Below, one piece after another: positions 9,459 to 19,568 of a stretch of DNA of 64,000 nt (within the stretch, counting starts at the first letter, position 1; the number at the start of each line of letters is the position of its first letter). The notes beneath the pieces were generated by a model. The model worked only from the letters and a program-made list of their open reading frames with translations. It ran no database searches and was not told the DNA's origin. Both the position numbers and the translations under genes were made by a program. Source of the stretch: FEN-1297 sp963843605 (lineage in GTDB: Bacteria; Bacteroidota; Ignavibacteria; Ignavibacteriales; Ignavibacteriaceae); assembly GCA_963843605.1 (NCBI GenBank), contig CAWJLA010000001.1, forward strand, positions 372,001 through 436,000, given 5' to 3'.

Positions 9459-10895
9459 TCATTTATCATAATTTTTATCCGTATCAATATCAGATGATTT
9501 TGATCGGTAAATTAATGACTGAGTCCCTTCCGGTTTATCGGCTCTTAAATCTCGAATTTTTATATCATGTACATCGTCAAGATAAATTGCCGAACGGTAA
9601 TCCGGCTGCATCAAAAAGAATTGAACGTTATCCATCACAATATTTTTGGCATGACGGATATAAAATCCGTATCCCGGCAGGTTATCACCGAACATTCTAT
9701 TTTCAGGGTACCCCTTTTCGTTTTCAATTACATCGCGAGTTGCCTGCTCAAGATTTCCTCCTCCGGTAACATAGACTATAATATCTCTCAAAGTTATATT
9801 CTCAACATAAGAACCCGGTACCGCGGTAATCGAACTGGAAATTTGGCTGTATGTTTTGGCCACAACATTGCTTATAACAACATTTTTCAAAGAACCTACC
9901 GGCGTAGTTCGTTTGCCCAGTTTGATAAATATGGGTGTTTGAATACCGTCCATTGAAATATTGCTTATTGTAACGCGATCAATTGACCCGCCGTCCACCA
10001 CTTCAAGAGCAATACCGCTAATGCCTGTTATCGAATCTTTAACTCCGATAATCCTTTTGTTCCAATACGTAAAATGTGATTCCGAAGGAATTCCCATAAC
10101 AATATTACTTATCGATATATTTCTGAATCCGCCACGACTACCGGTCCCGAATTTGATAAAATTCCGGTTTGTTCTCAAAACACAATTCGTAATCACAACA
10201 TTTTCGCAGAACGAATTAGATATATCGCTTTTTAAACATCTTGCATCATCATCGCAATTAATATTGCAATCGGATATAATAACATCTTTGCCGTCAATAT
10301 CTATTCCGTCGTTATTGTAGTTGGATTGTGAATAAATGGTAACACCGTTAATAAAAATATGCTCGCTGGCAAATAATCTGAGAGTCCAGCGCGCCGAGTT
10401 TTTAAGTGTGACATCCTTTATGCGTATGTTTTTACTATTCTGAACAAATACTACAAAAGGTCTGTTTGGTGCTTCATTTTTAACGGTAAATTTATCTCCT
10501 CTTCCATCGACGGTTCCTTCTCCGATTAGAGAAACATTGCTTACACCTTTTATTGAAATTATACTTTTATCATATTGGCTATTAGTCGGGAAATCTTTTA
10601 TGTCGATACTTGATTCAAGTGTAGCACCCTTTTCCAAATTCAATGTGACGTTATCTTTTAATCTCAACATACCGGTAATAAATGTTCCGGGAGGGACAGT
10701 AACAATTCCGCCGCCCTCGGCACTGCATTTATCGATTGCCTTCTGAATAAATTTTGTATTGACTGTCTTGCCGTCCCTTTTTGCACCGAATTTAATAATG
10801 TTATATTCAATTGAAGAACCGGTTTGCGAAAGAAGGCATGTATTTAAGAAAAGCAAACAGCTTATTACGAATGTAATTAAATACCTTATTTTCAT
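9459..10895 (-). CDS. GH28-like beta-helix protein with altered catalytic motifs
   Basis: A 478-residue secreted protein. The start is polygalacturonase-like (YNIIKFGAKRDGKTVNT, QKAIDKCSAEGGGIVTVPPG, LRLKDNVTLNLEKGATL). A parallel beta-helix follows. GH28 enzymes use motifs N-T-D, D-D, G-H-G and R-I-K. Here NND (YNNDGIDIDG) and the Asp pair (CDDDARCLKS) are kept, but the G-H-G position reads RNFIKFGTGSRGG and the R-I-K position reads GIALEVVDGG, so the histidine and the Arg/Lys are absent. The C-terminal part (GYGFYIRHAKNIVMDNVQF, YRSAIYLDDVHDI) closely resembles the partial gene at 63114-64000. It may have another specificity, or bind rather than cut. The family assignment is firm at clan level only. 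Confidence 0.85.
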   Translation of the reverse strand: MKIRYLITFVISCLLFLNTCLLSQTGSSIEYNIIKFGAKRDGKTVNTKFIQKAIDKCSAEGGGIVTVPPGTFITGMLRLKDNVTLNLEKGATLESSIDIKDFPTNSQYDKSIISIKGVSNVSLIGEGTVDGRGDKFTVKNEAPNRPFVVFVQNSKNIRIKDVTLKNSARWTLRLFASEHIFINGVTIYSQSNYNNDGIDIDGKDVIISDCNINCDDDARCLKSDISNSFCENVVITNCVLRTNRNFIKFGTGSRGGFRNISISNIVMGIPSESHFTYWNKRIIGVKDSITGISGIALEVVDGGSIDRVTISNISMDGIQTPIFIKLGKRTTPVGSLKNVVISNVVAKTYSQISSSITAVPGSYVENITLRDIIVYVTGGGNLEQATRDVIENEKGYPENRMFGDNLPGYGFYIRHAKNIVMDNVQFFLMQPDYRSAIYLDDVHDIKIRDLRADKPEGTQSLIYRSKSSDIDTDKNYDK

Positions 10896-11463
10896 ACAGT
10901 TTTATCCTATTAACCTGTTTGTTAATTATTGGACTTTGAAAAAATTCAATTATCAATGTTTTGAATTAAAGCTCAATATAAAGATACTCCTTCCTTTCAT
11001 TTTCAACCGGTATCAACGTTTATTAATTAGGTTTCGTCGTATATTTTTAATAGGTATAGGAGCTGATAAATAGACAATCAGGATGCAGGAGAGATGGCAT
11101 AAAGATATTTCTGTTAATACGATTTTTATATGATTTACGTTTGCATACGAATATTCTAAAGTAAACGGCCGGGCTCCTTCCTTCCAACAAAATTACTTTA
11201 TTATTAATTACAGCTTTCAATCTTAATCATGCCTGATGGCTTGAATCGCTCCACTTAATTCCATCGACTATAGGAAATGTATAATAACCGCACGCGATCA
11301 GAATGTATAACCATCCGCCGCAATTTGATCACGACAATTGCAGAACGCAATTATTCCGTATATTTTATAAATATTGATACAAATAGAATTCTGAACAGTC
11401 TTACTTTTTTATTTACAACAATAATCTTCACTCAGACAATCAGCGAATTGTCATTTTGCGAAT
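10896..11463. other. 568-nt gene-free stretch between GH92 and GH28-like genes
   Basis: It must hold the 3' end signals of the GH92 gene and the promoter of the GH28-like gene, both on the minus strand. A small inverted repeat GACAAT/ATTGTC lies at 11435-11452 just after the GH92 stop, but has no T-run in the minus direction. A second inverted pair GCAATT/AATTGC lies near 11321-11339. No convincing open frame is present; a 34-codon minus-strand stretch at 11227-11328 looks faintly protein-like but cannot be supported. Confidence 0.4.
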
Positions 11464-13710
11464 CTAATCAATTACTCCCCATTCTTTATTCGGCCGGTCG
11501 CCCATAATAAAATTAAGCATGCCGCCGTTCATAATATCGGTATGTTTTATAAAAGCTCGTTTTAGTTCTTTTCCGTTTAACTCTGCAGATTGAATGTATT
11601 TATTTTTCCTCGAGCAATTTTTAGCATTGATCGTAAAAGTTTTTCCGTTCGGAAGATGAATTGATATTTTATTAAAGAACGGACTTCCTATTGCGTATTC
11701 CCCGCTGCCGACGGTAACCGGGAAGAAACCCATAGCTGAAAACACATACCAGGAGCAAAGCCCGCCGCCGTCTTCGTCACCGGGAATTCCGAGCGGCCTG
11801 TCATCAAACCACATATCCATAATTTCACGAATGCGGCGTTGAGTTTTCCATGCTTCTCCGGCATAATCGTATAAATAAGGTATGTGCATTGAGGGTTCGT
11901 TACCAGCAACGAACATTCCGTTCAGCCCTGTACCGTCCGGAAATTGGGCCATTATTTTCCATTTGGATATCTCCGGCGGTTCGTTAAAAATTTCATCTAC
12001 GCGTTTAACAAATGCCTCTTTACCTCCCAGCAGTTTTATAAGATCCGGGATATTCTGTTGAACGCTGAAATTCCATGTCCATGCATTATTCTCGGTATAA
12101 TACATCCTGCTTCCAATGCCTCCCGATAATTGGGGATCGAACGGTTCAATCCAGTTTCCTTGCGCGTCTTTGGGAGCAAAAAATCCCGTAGCAGGATTAA
12201 AAAGATTTCTGTAATTTTTTGATCTTTTCAAAAAATATTCGTAGTCGGATTCTTTACCCAAAGCCTTTGCCAGCCGGGCTAGACACCAATCATCATAACT
12301 ATGTTCCAGTGTAACCGACACGGCCTGCCGTTTTTCAAAACCGTCAACAGTGGGCTCCGTCTCTTTATCACCGGCGGCTAAGGCCGGGAACCAGCCATGC
12401 TTCACATAAAAACTATCAAGAGAACACATCTGACCGTTTCGCCAGGGCACCATTGTCGCGTACATCGCATTTTTCTTTAAACCTTCGTAAGCTTTTTCAA
12501 CATCAAAATTTCTTTCGCCTTTTTGATAAGTATCCCATATCAAAGCTGCTGAATGAAAACCGATCATTGCGGGGAAATCACCAAAGAATTGAGGGAAGCC
12601 GGGCATCCATCCGCTTTGTTCGTAAGCGCGAACATAAGACTGTACCATATCCGCCTGCCGGGAAGGATCGAGAATCAGCATCAAAGGATGAAGAGCCCGG
12701 TATGTATCCCAAAGCCAATCGTCCACGTAAAAGGGGCGGCCTCCGTCGTTATGAATTTTTTTATCAAATCCGCTGTAATATCTTCCGTACTCGGAAATGT
12801 CGACCATCCTTTCGTAGCACCGGTACAACGAAGTATAAAAAATTCTTTTCTGTCTTTCTGTTCCTCCCTCAACAGTTATTTTCCCGAGTGCGTCTTCCCA
12901 AATCTTATAGCTCTCGTTTTTAACTTCATCGAACGATTTATTTTTTGTCTCGCGGTTTAGATTATCTTTCGCCTGATTTTCATCGATAAACGAAATACCG
13001 ATCCGAACCTCAAGGGGACTTTTTGATTCTACAAGCTTAACAAACACGCCTGCTTTTTCGCCGGAAATTTCCTTTGCATCATCATTTGTTTTCTCTTTAT
13101 TAAAAGTACCGTATCCGACAAACGGCCTGCTGAATTCGGCATAAAAATACTGCTTTGTATTTTCAAATTCTTCCCACCCCAGGACGACATTATTTCCGAC
13201 TATTTTTAGATCTGAATTTCTCTTAGAGCGAAATAAAATATTCTGAGCATCTTTTTTCTCGAATTTAAATCTATAAAGTACTGCACGTTCTGAAGTTGTC
13301 CAATCAGCAATAATATCGGGCTCTTCAAGGATAACCTTATGATACCAAGGATGAACGTCTTCCATATCGTGATCGTAAGTAGCCGCGTTCTCATCTCTAT
13401 TAATAATTAATTTACCTGTAGTCGGCATCAATTCGGTAACATAGCCGCGCCGGTATGCCGGCATGTTTACTGCGAAGCCGTAAATTTTATCGCTTAAATA
13501 TCTGTCTTCCAAACCTGGTTTAGTTAGCGGAAATACACGTACCATGCTGTTTGGACGGCTGACGGTTGGGGGTAAAGTAGTCAATAATGGAGCCACCCCT
13601 CCTATGTTCGGGTCGACATATCCTGTAACATTTTGTGCCGAACAAAAGTTCGGCGATAAAATTACAGCTATAATAAAAATTTTGGTAATGATGTCATTAT
13701 AATATTTCAT
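11464..13710 (-). CDS. GH92 alpha-mannosidase (copy 2)
   Basis: A 748-residue secreted protein (signal peptide about residues 1-25, ending SAQ). GH92 hallmarks: VDPNIGGVAPLLTTLPPTVSRPNSMVR at the N-terminus, which is a divergent form of the usual VNPLIGT start; YTENNAWTWNFS at the general-acid region; FVAGNEPSMHIPYLYDYAG; and the base motif PGDEDGGGLCSWYVFSAMGF. The C-terminal sandwich ends with the NGKELKRAFIKHTDIMNGG pattern typical of the family. The general-acid segment reads EN-NAW rather than EG-xxW, and the base motif has GGGLCSW in place of D-x-G-Q-x-S-A-W. It is thus a different subfamily from copies 3 and 4. The gene stands alone between 568-nt and 215-nt gaps, so it probably has its own promoter. 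Exo-alpha-mannosidase activity is inferred from family. Confidence 0.92.
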   Translation of the reverse strand: MKYYNDIITKIFIIAVILSPNFCSAQNVTGYVDPNIGGVAPLLTTLPPTVSRPNSMVRVFPLTKPGLEDRYLSDKIYGFAVNMPAYRRGYVTELMPTTGKLIINRDENAATYDHDMEDVHPWYHKVILEEPDIIADWTTSERAVLYRFKFEKKDAQNILFRSKRNSDLKIVGNNVVLGWEEFENTKQYFYAEFSRPFVGYGTFNKEKTNDDAKEISGEKAGVFVKLVESKSPLEVRIGISFIDENQAKDNLNRETKNKSFDEVKNESYKIWEDALGKITVEGGTERQKRIFYTSLYRCYERMVDISEYGRYYSGFDKKIHNDGGRPFYVDDWLWDTYRALHPLMLILDPSRQADMVQSYVRAYEQSGWMPGFPQFFGDFPAMIGFHSAALIWDTYQKGERNFDVEKAYEGLKKNAMYATMVPWRNGQMCSLDSFYVKHGWFPALAAGDKETEPTVDGFEKRQAVSVTLEHSYDDWCLARLAKALGKESDYEYFLKRSKNYRNLFNPATGFFAPKDAQGNWIEPFDPQLSGGIGSRMYYTENNAWTWNFSVQQNIPDLIKLLGGKEAFVKRVDEIFNEPPEISKWKIMAQFPDGTGLNGMFVAGNEPSMHIPYLYDYAGEAWKTQRRIREIMDMWFDDRPLGIPGDEDGGGLCSWYVFSAMGFFPVTVGSGEYAIGSPFFNKISIHLPNGKTFTINAKNCSRKNKYIQSAELNGKELKRAFIKHTDIMNGGMLNFIMGDRPNKEWGVID

Positions 13711-13925
13711 AAAATTAATCCGTAAATATTTCTGTGATTTTTTAATTTTTTTTTAAATAATAATGTCAAATCTTAGTGCCGCTTTTAAACTGGCATCTGC
13801 CATTATTCGAACGGATATCGTACTAGATCTTTCCGAGTGTAAATACGTTAAGTTTTCGTTGATACTTAATTGTAGATTTAGCAGACTGAAAATTTGAACA
13901 AAATTCAACAAATAAACTTAATGGT

Positions 13926-16811
13926 CTAATAAATATTCACTTCATCAACAAACAGCCAGGCTTTACTGCCGGCGGCAGAATGCCACGGCGGACAAACTCC
14001 GATATTTTTTGCATATATCTTTATATATCTGGCTTGTATTCTATTAAAATGCGCTTCAAAAGATTTTATCACCGGACCTTTTTCCTTGGTGAACACATTG
14101 TTTTTTAAACCTGCTACTCTATGAAATTCTTTCCCGTTATCGGATACAGAGTATTGAACCGAATCAGGAAGGAAAATCCAACTTCCTGTGTCCTGAAGAA
14201 ATCCGGCGGATATTCTATCGATAAATGTCTTTTTTCCTAGATCTACAACAGCTTCGAGATCATTTCCTTCAAAGCCGGTCCATTTTCCGTCTTTAAAATC
14301 GAGGCTTCCAGTTACTCCGTCGGTCAATGCATCAGGTCCGCCGCTTTCGTACTTTGAACTCGGCGAAGTCAGCAAGGTTACCTTTGAAGCATAGTCTAAA
14401 GAAAAAACCCGGTGAACGACATCCCCGAATTTTTGCCCGTACTTATAGGCAATTGCATTAATACTTGAAGGCAGTGACACTGCGAAAGGTTTGACATAAG
14501 AAATTGATTTGTTGTTAGGAACTTCGTTATTAGTAGTATAATAAATTTTTAAACCTGAGGATCTTGATTTAAGCGAACAGTAAAAGATTCCGTCATTCCT
14601 TTTTTTTATATTTATTTCCACCTGTTCCGAGAATTCATTAAAATATTTATTTGCCTCATTTATCAAGTCCAAAGCAAATTTAATCGTATCACGCGGTCTT
14701 TTTACTTCCTTGTTTTTAGTAGCTGTGGTGATCCATTTTTCTTCCCAATTATATATGTCATATGCCGAGCCTGTTCTTAAGCTGTCTGCAAATAATTTCC
14801 ATCGCGGAAGATAATATCCTTCGATTAAACCGCTCCACATTTTTGCCGCATATTCCGAAAGATTGGGACCGCCCCATGTTGTAATTTGACGTTTTGCATC
14901 CGATTCATAGTAATCGGCTTCCTTCCCGTTATTGCCCCACCGCCTTGCAAAATTAATCCATCTTTTCAATCGGTATAACGGATGCTCATTAAGTAATTCA
15001 TCAACATTTTTCAATAGAATGAAAGCATCCTTAAAAGCTTTGTCTCTTTCTTTATAATTATGATTAAGATGCCAATGGACTGCGCGGTTCAAAAGAAAAT
15101 CGATTTTTGTACTTGCATACTGCGCTGTCAGCTGAACGGCATCGTCAACATATAATCTGTTATTTCTTAAAGCACCTGAACATTGTAAAAAGTTTACAAC
15201 CGCACTATCAAACTTGTCTGACGCTAGCAGATCATTGTATTGACTGAGTCTGGGTCTTAATTGATAGAAATAACGGGGAAATTCTATATCGGTTGAATAA
15301 ATTGAGCTTAATAAATAATTCCATGCTTTCTGCATCGGTACAGGGTAAGCGCCGTAACGATCTAAAGAATAATCGGCAATCCATTTGCTGAGGACAGGTG
15401 ATCTTTTCACCCAGGCCATATCGGTAAGTAGTTCGTAAACAACTTCATTATTTTCTATTCCTTCCGGTGAAATACCGAAACCGACAAGATTTCCGTGAGC
15501 TGAATCGGAAAGCATCTCAATCGGGTCTTTTGCATAAAAGGGCAGGTTTCCGAAATACTGGTTATGCCCTCCGAAATTGTGAATAATACTGTAAATCCAT
15601 TTCTTTCCGTAGAAACCATCCAGTTTTTTCCAGCCGTGGAATGATTCGTTGGCCAGATCAATTATGATCATCCGGTCGTCGGGAACATCTCTCAGAAGGG
15701 CTTTAACAGAATTTTTGTCCCAGAAACCGGCATCACTATGGAATAGCCAGCCCTGCATAATCCACACTCCGGTTGAGTCTCCGGCATTAATAGAACTGAA
15801 AATACTTCTGCCGAAATCGGCTAATTCGTTATAACGATTTTCATTGCTGACCGGAACCGTCATTTCATTAAAAGCATCTGCAAGATAAAAATGTGAAGCG
15901 CCGTAAACCTTTCTGTATTCTTCAATAAATTTTTTCCCTATTTCCTTAAAGTGCTTTGACAATGGAGAAAGCATATAAGTACCGTCAACATTCGGAAAAC
16001 CGTCCCATGTTTTCATCTTTATTATTTTTGAATCGGGATATATTTTTGCAATTGCTTCCGGAACGTAACCCGAAAAGGCCGGAACAATCGGCTTCATCCC
16101 CAGTTCGCGCATTCTTTGCAAAATCTTTTTTTGAAGTAATACACTTTTATCTATGTAACTTTGAGGAAGCGGACCGTCGTGTTTGTTTATGTTTCCCATA
16201 CGGTTCCACGGCAGAAAAGCAGGACCTGTAAAATAATTCGATAAATCCTTATCGCTTACTCCCAGACTTTTCCATACTTGGCGCCAAATTGCTTCTTGGC
16301 CTACCATTGCCAAAGGCATATTTATTCCGTGAAGTGCCATCCAGTCAATTTCTTTTTGCCATTGATCCCAATCCCAGAATGCCGTCGTATAACCGAAGGT
16401 ACAAACATTGTAATACAACCTGTATTCATATGGACTAGTTATTTTTGTTTTCGGGAAACTTGGAAGTATTTTCGGAAGATCAATGTGGTTGCCGCTCCAG
16501 GTAATCATACTATGTGTGGCATTGCGAAGATAATAGTAGATTCCCCTTGTAAGGGCAATTTTACTGTTTCCCGTTATATCAACAATTCCGTTCGATGCTT
16601 CAACAACAAACTCGTCTTCATTTTTATTTGCATCTGCTATTAAGCTTAAATGAAAAGTGCTAGCCCTTCCCGGGATAATTCTGTTCAATAACTGATAAAC
16701 CGGGATTGCAGAATCGATAGCATTTTTTTTTGCGGCAGTTTGAGGAAATATCTGAACCCGGATATTAAGTATCAGTATAATGGCGATAAAACAGCTTAGA
16801 AGTTTCTTCAT
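13926..16811 (-). CDS. GH89 alpha-N-acetylglucosaminidase with C-terminal CBM32-like domain
   Basis: A 961-residue secreted protein. Residues about 40-110 form the N-terminal alpha/beta domain. The barrel contains YRLYYNVCTFGYTTAFWDW, WQKEIDWMALHGINMPLAMVGQE, FYLADAFNEMTVP with E316 as putative acid/base, and FGISPEGIENNEVVYELL with E450 as putative nucleophile. These match the two catalytic glutamates of human NAGLU (E316, E446). An all-helical region follows to about 740. Residues about 745-810 resemble the chitobiase/hexosaminidase C-terminal domain (LKIYYTTNNEVPNNKSI). Residues about 815-961 resemble an F5/8-type C (CBM32) domain (KWTGFEGNDLEAVVDLGKKTF). It removes terminal alpha-linked GlcNAc, as found on gastric mucin O-glycans, heparan sulfate and some bacterial glycans. 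It is preceded by 248 nt holding a hairpin. Confidence 0.95.
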   Translation of the reverse strand: MKKLLSCFIAIILILNIRVQIFPQTAAKKNAIDSAIPVYQLLNRIIPGRASTFHLSLIADANKNEDEFVVEASNGIVDITGNSKIALTRGIYYYLRNATHSMITWSGNHIDLPKILPSFPKTKITSPYEYRLYYNVCTFGYTTAFWDWDQWQKEIDWMALHGINMPLAMVGQEAIWRQVWKSLGVSDKDLSNYFTGPAFLPWNRMGNINKHDGPLPQSYIDKSVLLQKKILQRMRELGMKPIVPAFSGYVPEAIAKIYPDSKIIKMKTWDGFPNVDGTYMLSPLSKHFKEIGKKFIEEYRKVYGASHFYLADAFNEMTVPVSNENRYNELADFGRSIFSSINAGDSTGVWIMQGWLFHSDAGFWDKNSVKALLRDVPDDRMIIIDLANESFHGWKKLDGFYGKKWIYSIIHNFGGHNQYFGNLPFYAKDPIEMLSDSAHGNLVGFGISPEGIENNEVVYELLTDMAWVKRSPVLSKWIADYSLDRYGAYPVPMQKAWNYLLSSIYSTDIEFPRYFYQLRPRLSQYNDLLASDKFDSAVVNFLQCSGALRNNRLYVDDAVQLTAQYASTKIDFLLNRAVHWHLNHNYKERDKAFKDAFILLKNVDELLNEHPLYRLKRWINFARRWGNNGKEADYYESDAKRQITTWGGPNLSEYAAKMWSGLIEGYYLPRWKLFADSLRTGSAYDIYNWEEKWITTATKNKEVKRPRDTIKFALDLINEANKYFNEFSEQVEINIKKRNDGIFYCSLKSRSSGLKIYYTTNNEVPNNKSISYVKPFAVSLPSSINAIAYKYGQKFGDVVHRVFSLDYASKVTLLTSPSSKYESGGPDALTDGVTGSLDFKDGKWTGFEGNDLEAVVDLGKKTFIDRISAGFLQDTGSWIFLPDSVQYSVSDNGKEFHRVAGLKNNVFTKEKGPVIKSFEAHFNRIQARYIKIYAKNIGVCPPWHSAAGSKAWLFVDEVNIY

Positions 16812-16962
16812 TTTTATTCCGTCGATATTTGGGAATGAAAGAATTAATAAACGAATAGCTTATTATTAATTCTATTTGAACTGAAGTAAAATATATAAAT
16901 TTCTTTAATTCTGCTTAAATGGTTTTTCTTTTAATTACATATAATTAATTTTTTATATTTTG

Positions 16963-16990
16963 CTAAGACACTATTCTTTTTCTGTCTTAG
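16963..16990. promoter_or_regulatory. 8-bp hairpin / inverted repeat between GH92 (copy 3) and GH89
   Basis: Arms CTAAGACA (16963-16970) and TGTCTTAG (16983-16990) pair perfectly across a 12-nt loop. A T-rich run follows on the plus strand but not on the minus strand, on which both flanking genes lie, so it is not an obvious terminator for the GH92 gene. The right arm and its flank (TCTGTCTTAG then AATTTT) reappear with one difference upstream of the GH27 gene near 43755-43771. It may be an operator half-site or a coincidence. Confidence 0.35.
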
Positions 16991-17059
16991 TAATTTTTGT
17001 CCGTCATTTTCGTTTTTAGAGATCTTCTCATATCATCATAACCCGTATAATTCTCACCT

Positions 17060-19366
17060 TTATTTTATATTTTTCAATTCGTTGGAATAAGAATACGGAA
17101 AATCTTTTTCGGAGGTACCTCTTCTAAAGTTGGGTTTGCCGCTCATATCAAAATCCAGGGTGCCGCCTTCCAATATTTCCTTATGGTTGATATAATTCTT
17201 GGTGTAATTTTTCCCGTTCAAAGCTGCGCTTTCGATATATACGTTCTTTGAAGAATTGTTTTCGGCTTTTATGATAAATGTGTTTCCGTTTTCCAGATGC
17301 ATTGTAATTTTCTTGAAAAGTGGCGAGCCTAAAACATATTGTCCCGTACCGGGACAAACCGAATAGAATCCCATAGCGGAAAATACGTACCAGGCAGAAG
17401 TCTGTCCGTTATCTTCGTCGCCGCAAAGTCCGTCCGGATTAGGTGTGTAAAGAATATCCATAGTTTCGCGCGCAAGTTTTTGAGCCTTCCAGGGCTGGCC
17501 GGCATAATTGTATAAATATATTGCGTGCTGAACAGGTTCATTACCATGTGCATACTGGCCCATTCCTGCAATAACCATTTCCGTGATCTCATGAATTTGT
17601 TTCTTATAATATGAATCATCAAATGTCGGCGGGGCAATAAAAACAGAATCAAGTTTTTCTAAAAATTTCTTCTTTCCGCCCATCAAATTAATAAGTCCCT
17701 GAGGATCATGGAAAACTGCCCACGTATAGTGCCAGGCGCATCCTTCGGTAAATGCGTCTCCCCATTTGTCGGGCCTGAAAGGTGTTTGCCAGCTGCCGTC
17801 CTTATTTCTTCCGCGCATAAAATCCGTAGAAGGATCAAAAACGTTTTTATAATTGAGAGCCCTTTTGGCAAATCTAGTTATCTCTTTTTCAGGTCTGTTT
17901 AAAGCTTCGGCAAGTTTCATAATGGTGAAATCATCGTAGCAATATTCTAAAGTTCTGGCGACATTTTGACTTATATTGACGTCATACGGAATATACCCCA
18001 TAGAGTTGTAATATTTTACTCCAAACCTGCCGACAGATTCTATCGGTCCTTCATTCTCGGAATTTTTTAATATGGCATCATAAAGGGTATTAATATCATA
18101 TCCTCTAATTCCTTTCAAATAAGCGTCGGCAATTATTGAAGCTGAATTCGAACCTATCATGCAATTCCGATGACCGGGGCTTGCCCATTCCGGCAGCCAG
18201 CCGCTTTCCAGATAAGTATTAACAAGTCCTTGCATAATTTTACTGCTCAAGCTCGGACGCACAATAGTCATCAGAGGAAATTCCGCCCTAAAGACATCCC
18301 AAAAGCCGGCATCGGTAAACATATATCCCGGCATTACTTTTCCGTTGTAAGGACTATAATGAATAACTTTATTGTCTTTATCGTACTCAAAAAATTTGCG
18401 GGGGAAAAGCATAGTATGATATAAAGCAGTATAAAAGGTTCTCATCTGCGTTTCGGTCCCGCCTTCAACTTCAATTTTTCCCAAACCTTCGTTCCAGACT
18501 TTTTTTGCTTTTGCCATTGTCTGTTCGAATGAATCGTTTCCGATTTCCCGTTTGAGGTTCAGTTCGGCTTGCTCGTAGCTAATAAAAGAAGATGCGACTT
18601 TAAGATGAACAGCCTCATTGTTATGAGTTTTGAATTTTATTACAGCTCCGACGTGATCGCCTTCGTCTTCCTTATTCCCGGGATGAAGCCGATTACCGTT
18701 AAATGTATATACAGAGTCTATTTCCTTATCAAAATAAACCACAAAATAATTATGAAAATTCTCGGGAACCCCTCCTTCATTATTTCTGCAGTATCCGATT
18801 ATTTCATTTTTTCCGGGAATAATTTTAATGTATGAACCTTGATCAAACGCATCGACTAAAAGATAGGAATTGTCTGAACCCGGATATCTTATCTGAAATT
18901 GGGCAGCCCGTTCGGTTGGAGTAATATCGACCCAAACATTATAATCACCGAGATAAACCTGATAATAATAAGGCTTTGACGTTTCTCTTTTATGGCTAAA
19001 CCATGCCCCCCGTTTATCTTCGTCTATTTTCAGACTGCCTGTTTCCGGAAAAATAGAAAAAGCACCATAATCACCCATCCACGGAGAAGGCTGATGAGTC
19101 TGCTTGAAACCGATTATTTTATGGGCTTCATAAGTATATTGCCAGCCGTTTCCCATCTTTCCGGTTTGCGGCGTCCAGAAATTCATTCCCCCCGGAAGAG
19201 CTATAGCCGGGTATGTATTGCCGTTCGAAAGCTGGCGATCCGAATCCGTCCCCACAAGCGGATTAACATATTCAACATAATCTATTGTTGCTTTCTTATT
19301 TTTGTTATTGGCTTTTACGCCGGTTATACATAAAACAATTAAAATAAAAGACAAAATTTTCTTCAT
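17060..19366 (-). CDS. GH92 alpha-mannosidase (copy 3)
   Basis: A 768-residue secreted protein (signal peptide ends near GVKA). Canonical GH92 features: YVNPLVGTDSDRQLSNGNTYPAIALPGG, FWTPQTGKMGNGWQYTY, FTEGCAWHYTW with the general-acid Glu, YAHGNEPVQHAIYLYNYAGQPWK, and LCGDEDNGQTSAWYVFSAMGFYSVCPG with the catalytic-base Asp. It ends in an extra hydrophilic tail (about 25 residues after GGTLDFDMSGKPN) not seen in the other copies. The gene is divergent from the GH78 gene (202 nt between starts), so a shared control region is possible. Exo-alpha-mannosidase; linkage not predictable from sequence alone. Confidence 0.95.
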   Translation of the reverse strand: MKKILSFILIVLCITGVKANNKNKKATIDYVEYVNPLVGTDSDRQLSNGNTYPAIALPGGMNFWTPQTGKMGNGWQYTYEAHKIIGFKQTHQPSPWMGDYGAFSIFPETGSLKIDEDKRGAWFSHKRETSKPYYYQVYLGDYNVWVDITPTERAAQFQIRYPGSDNSYLLVDAFDQGSYIKIIPGKNEIIGYCRNNEGGVPENFHNYFVVYFDKEIDSVYTFNGNRLHPGNKEDEGDHVGAVIKFKTHNNEAVHLKVASSFISYEQAELNLKREIGNDSFEQTMAKAKKVWNEGLGKIEVEGGTETQMRTFYTALYHTMLFPRKFFEYDKDNKVIHYSPYNGKVMPGYMFTDAGFWDVFRAEFPLMTIVRPSLSSKIMQGLVNTYLESGWLPEWASPGHRNCMIGSNSASIIADAYLKGIRGYDINTLYDAILKNSENEGPIESVGRFGVKYYNSMGYIPYDVNISQNVARTLEYCYDDFTIMKLAEALNRPEKEITRFAKRALNYKNVFDPSTDFMRGRNKDGSWQTPFRPDKWGDAFTEGCAWHYTWAVFHDPQGLINLMGGKKKFLEKLDSVFIAPPTFDDSYYKKQIHEITEMVIAGMGQYAHGNEPVQHAIYLYNYAGQPWKAQKLARETMDILYTPNPDGLCGDEDNGQTSAWYVFSAMGFYSVCPGTGQYVLGSPLFKKITMHLENGNTFIIKAENNSSKNVYIESAALNGKNYTKNYINHKEILEGGTLDFDMSGKPNFRRGTSEKDFPYSYSNELKNIK

Positions 19367-19568
19367 GATATTAGCCGTTATTTTATTACTTTTTGAATTC
19401 GCAATATAATAAATAAAAATACCCTGCAGGCGGGGTGTTAACTGATAAACCTAAAATATAAATAGACGTACTAGTTAAACTTTAAAAGACCACTTATTTT
19501 ATGTAATCATTTTGTAATATTACAGTGCAAATCAAACTATTTTATAAAAGTTTAAGCGGAATACCGAC

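Noticed and set aside
11227..11328. Short minus-strand stretch reading GGWLYILIACGYYTFP, perhaps a gene remnant
   Set aside because: Only 34 codons between stops, with no supporting context; chance cannot be excluded.
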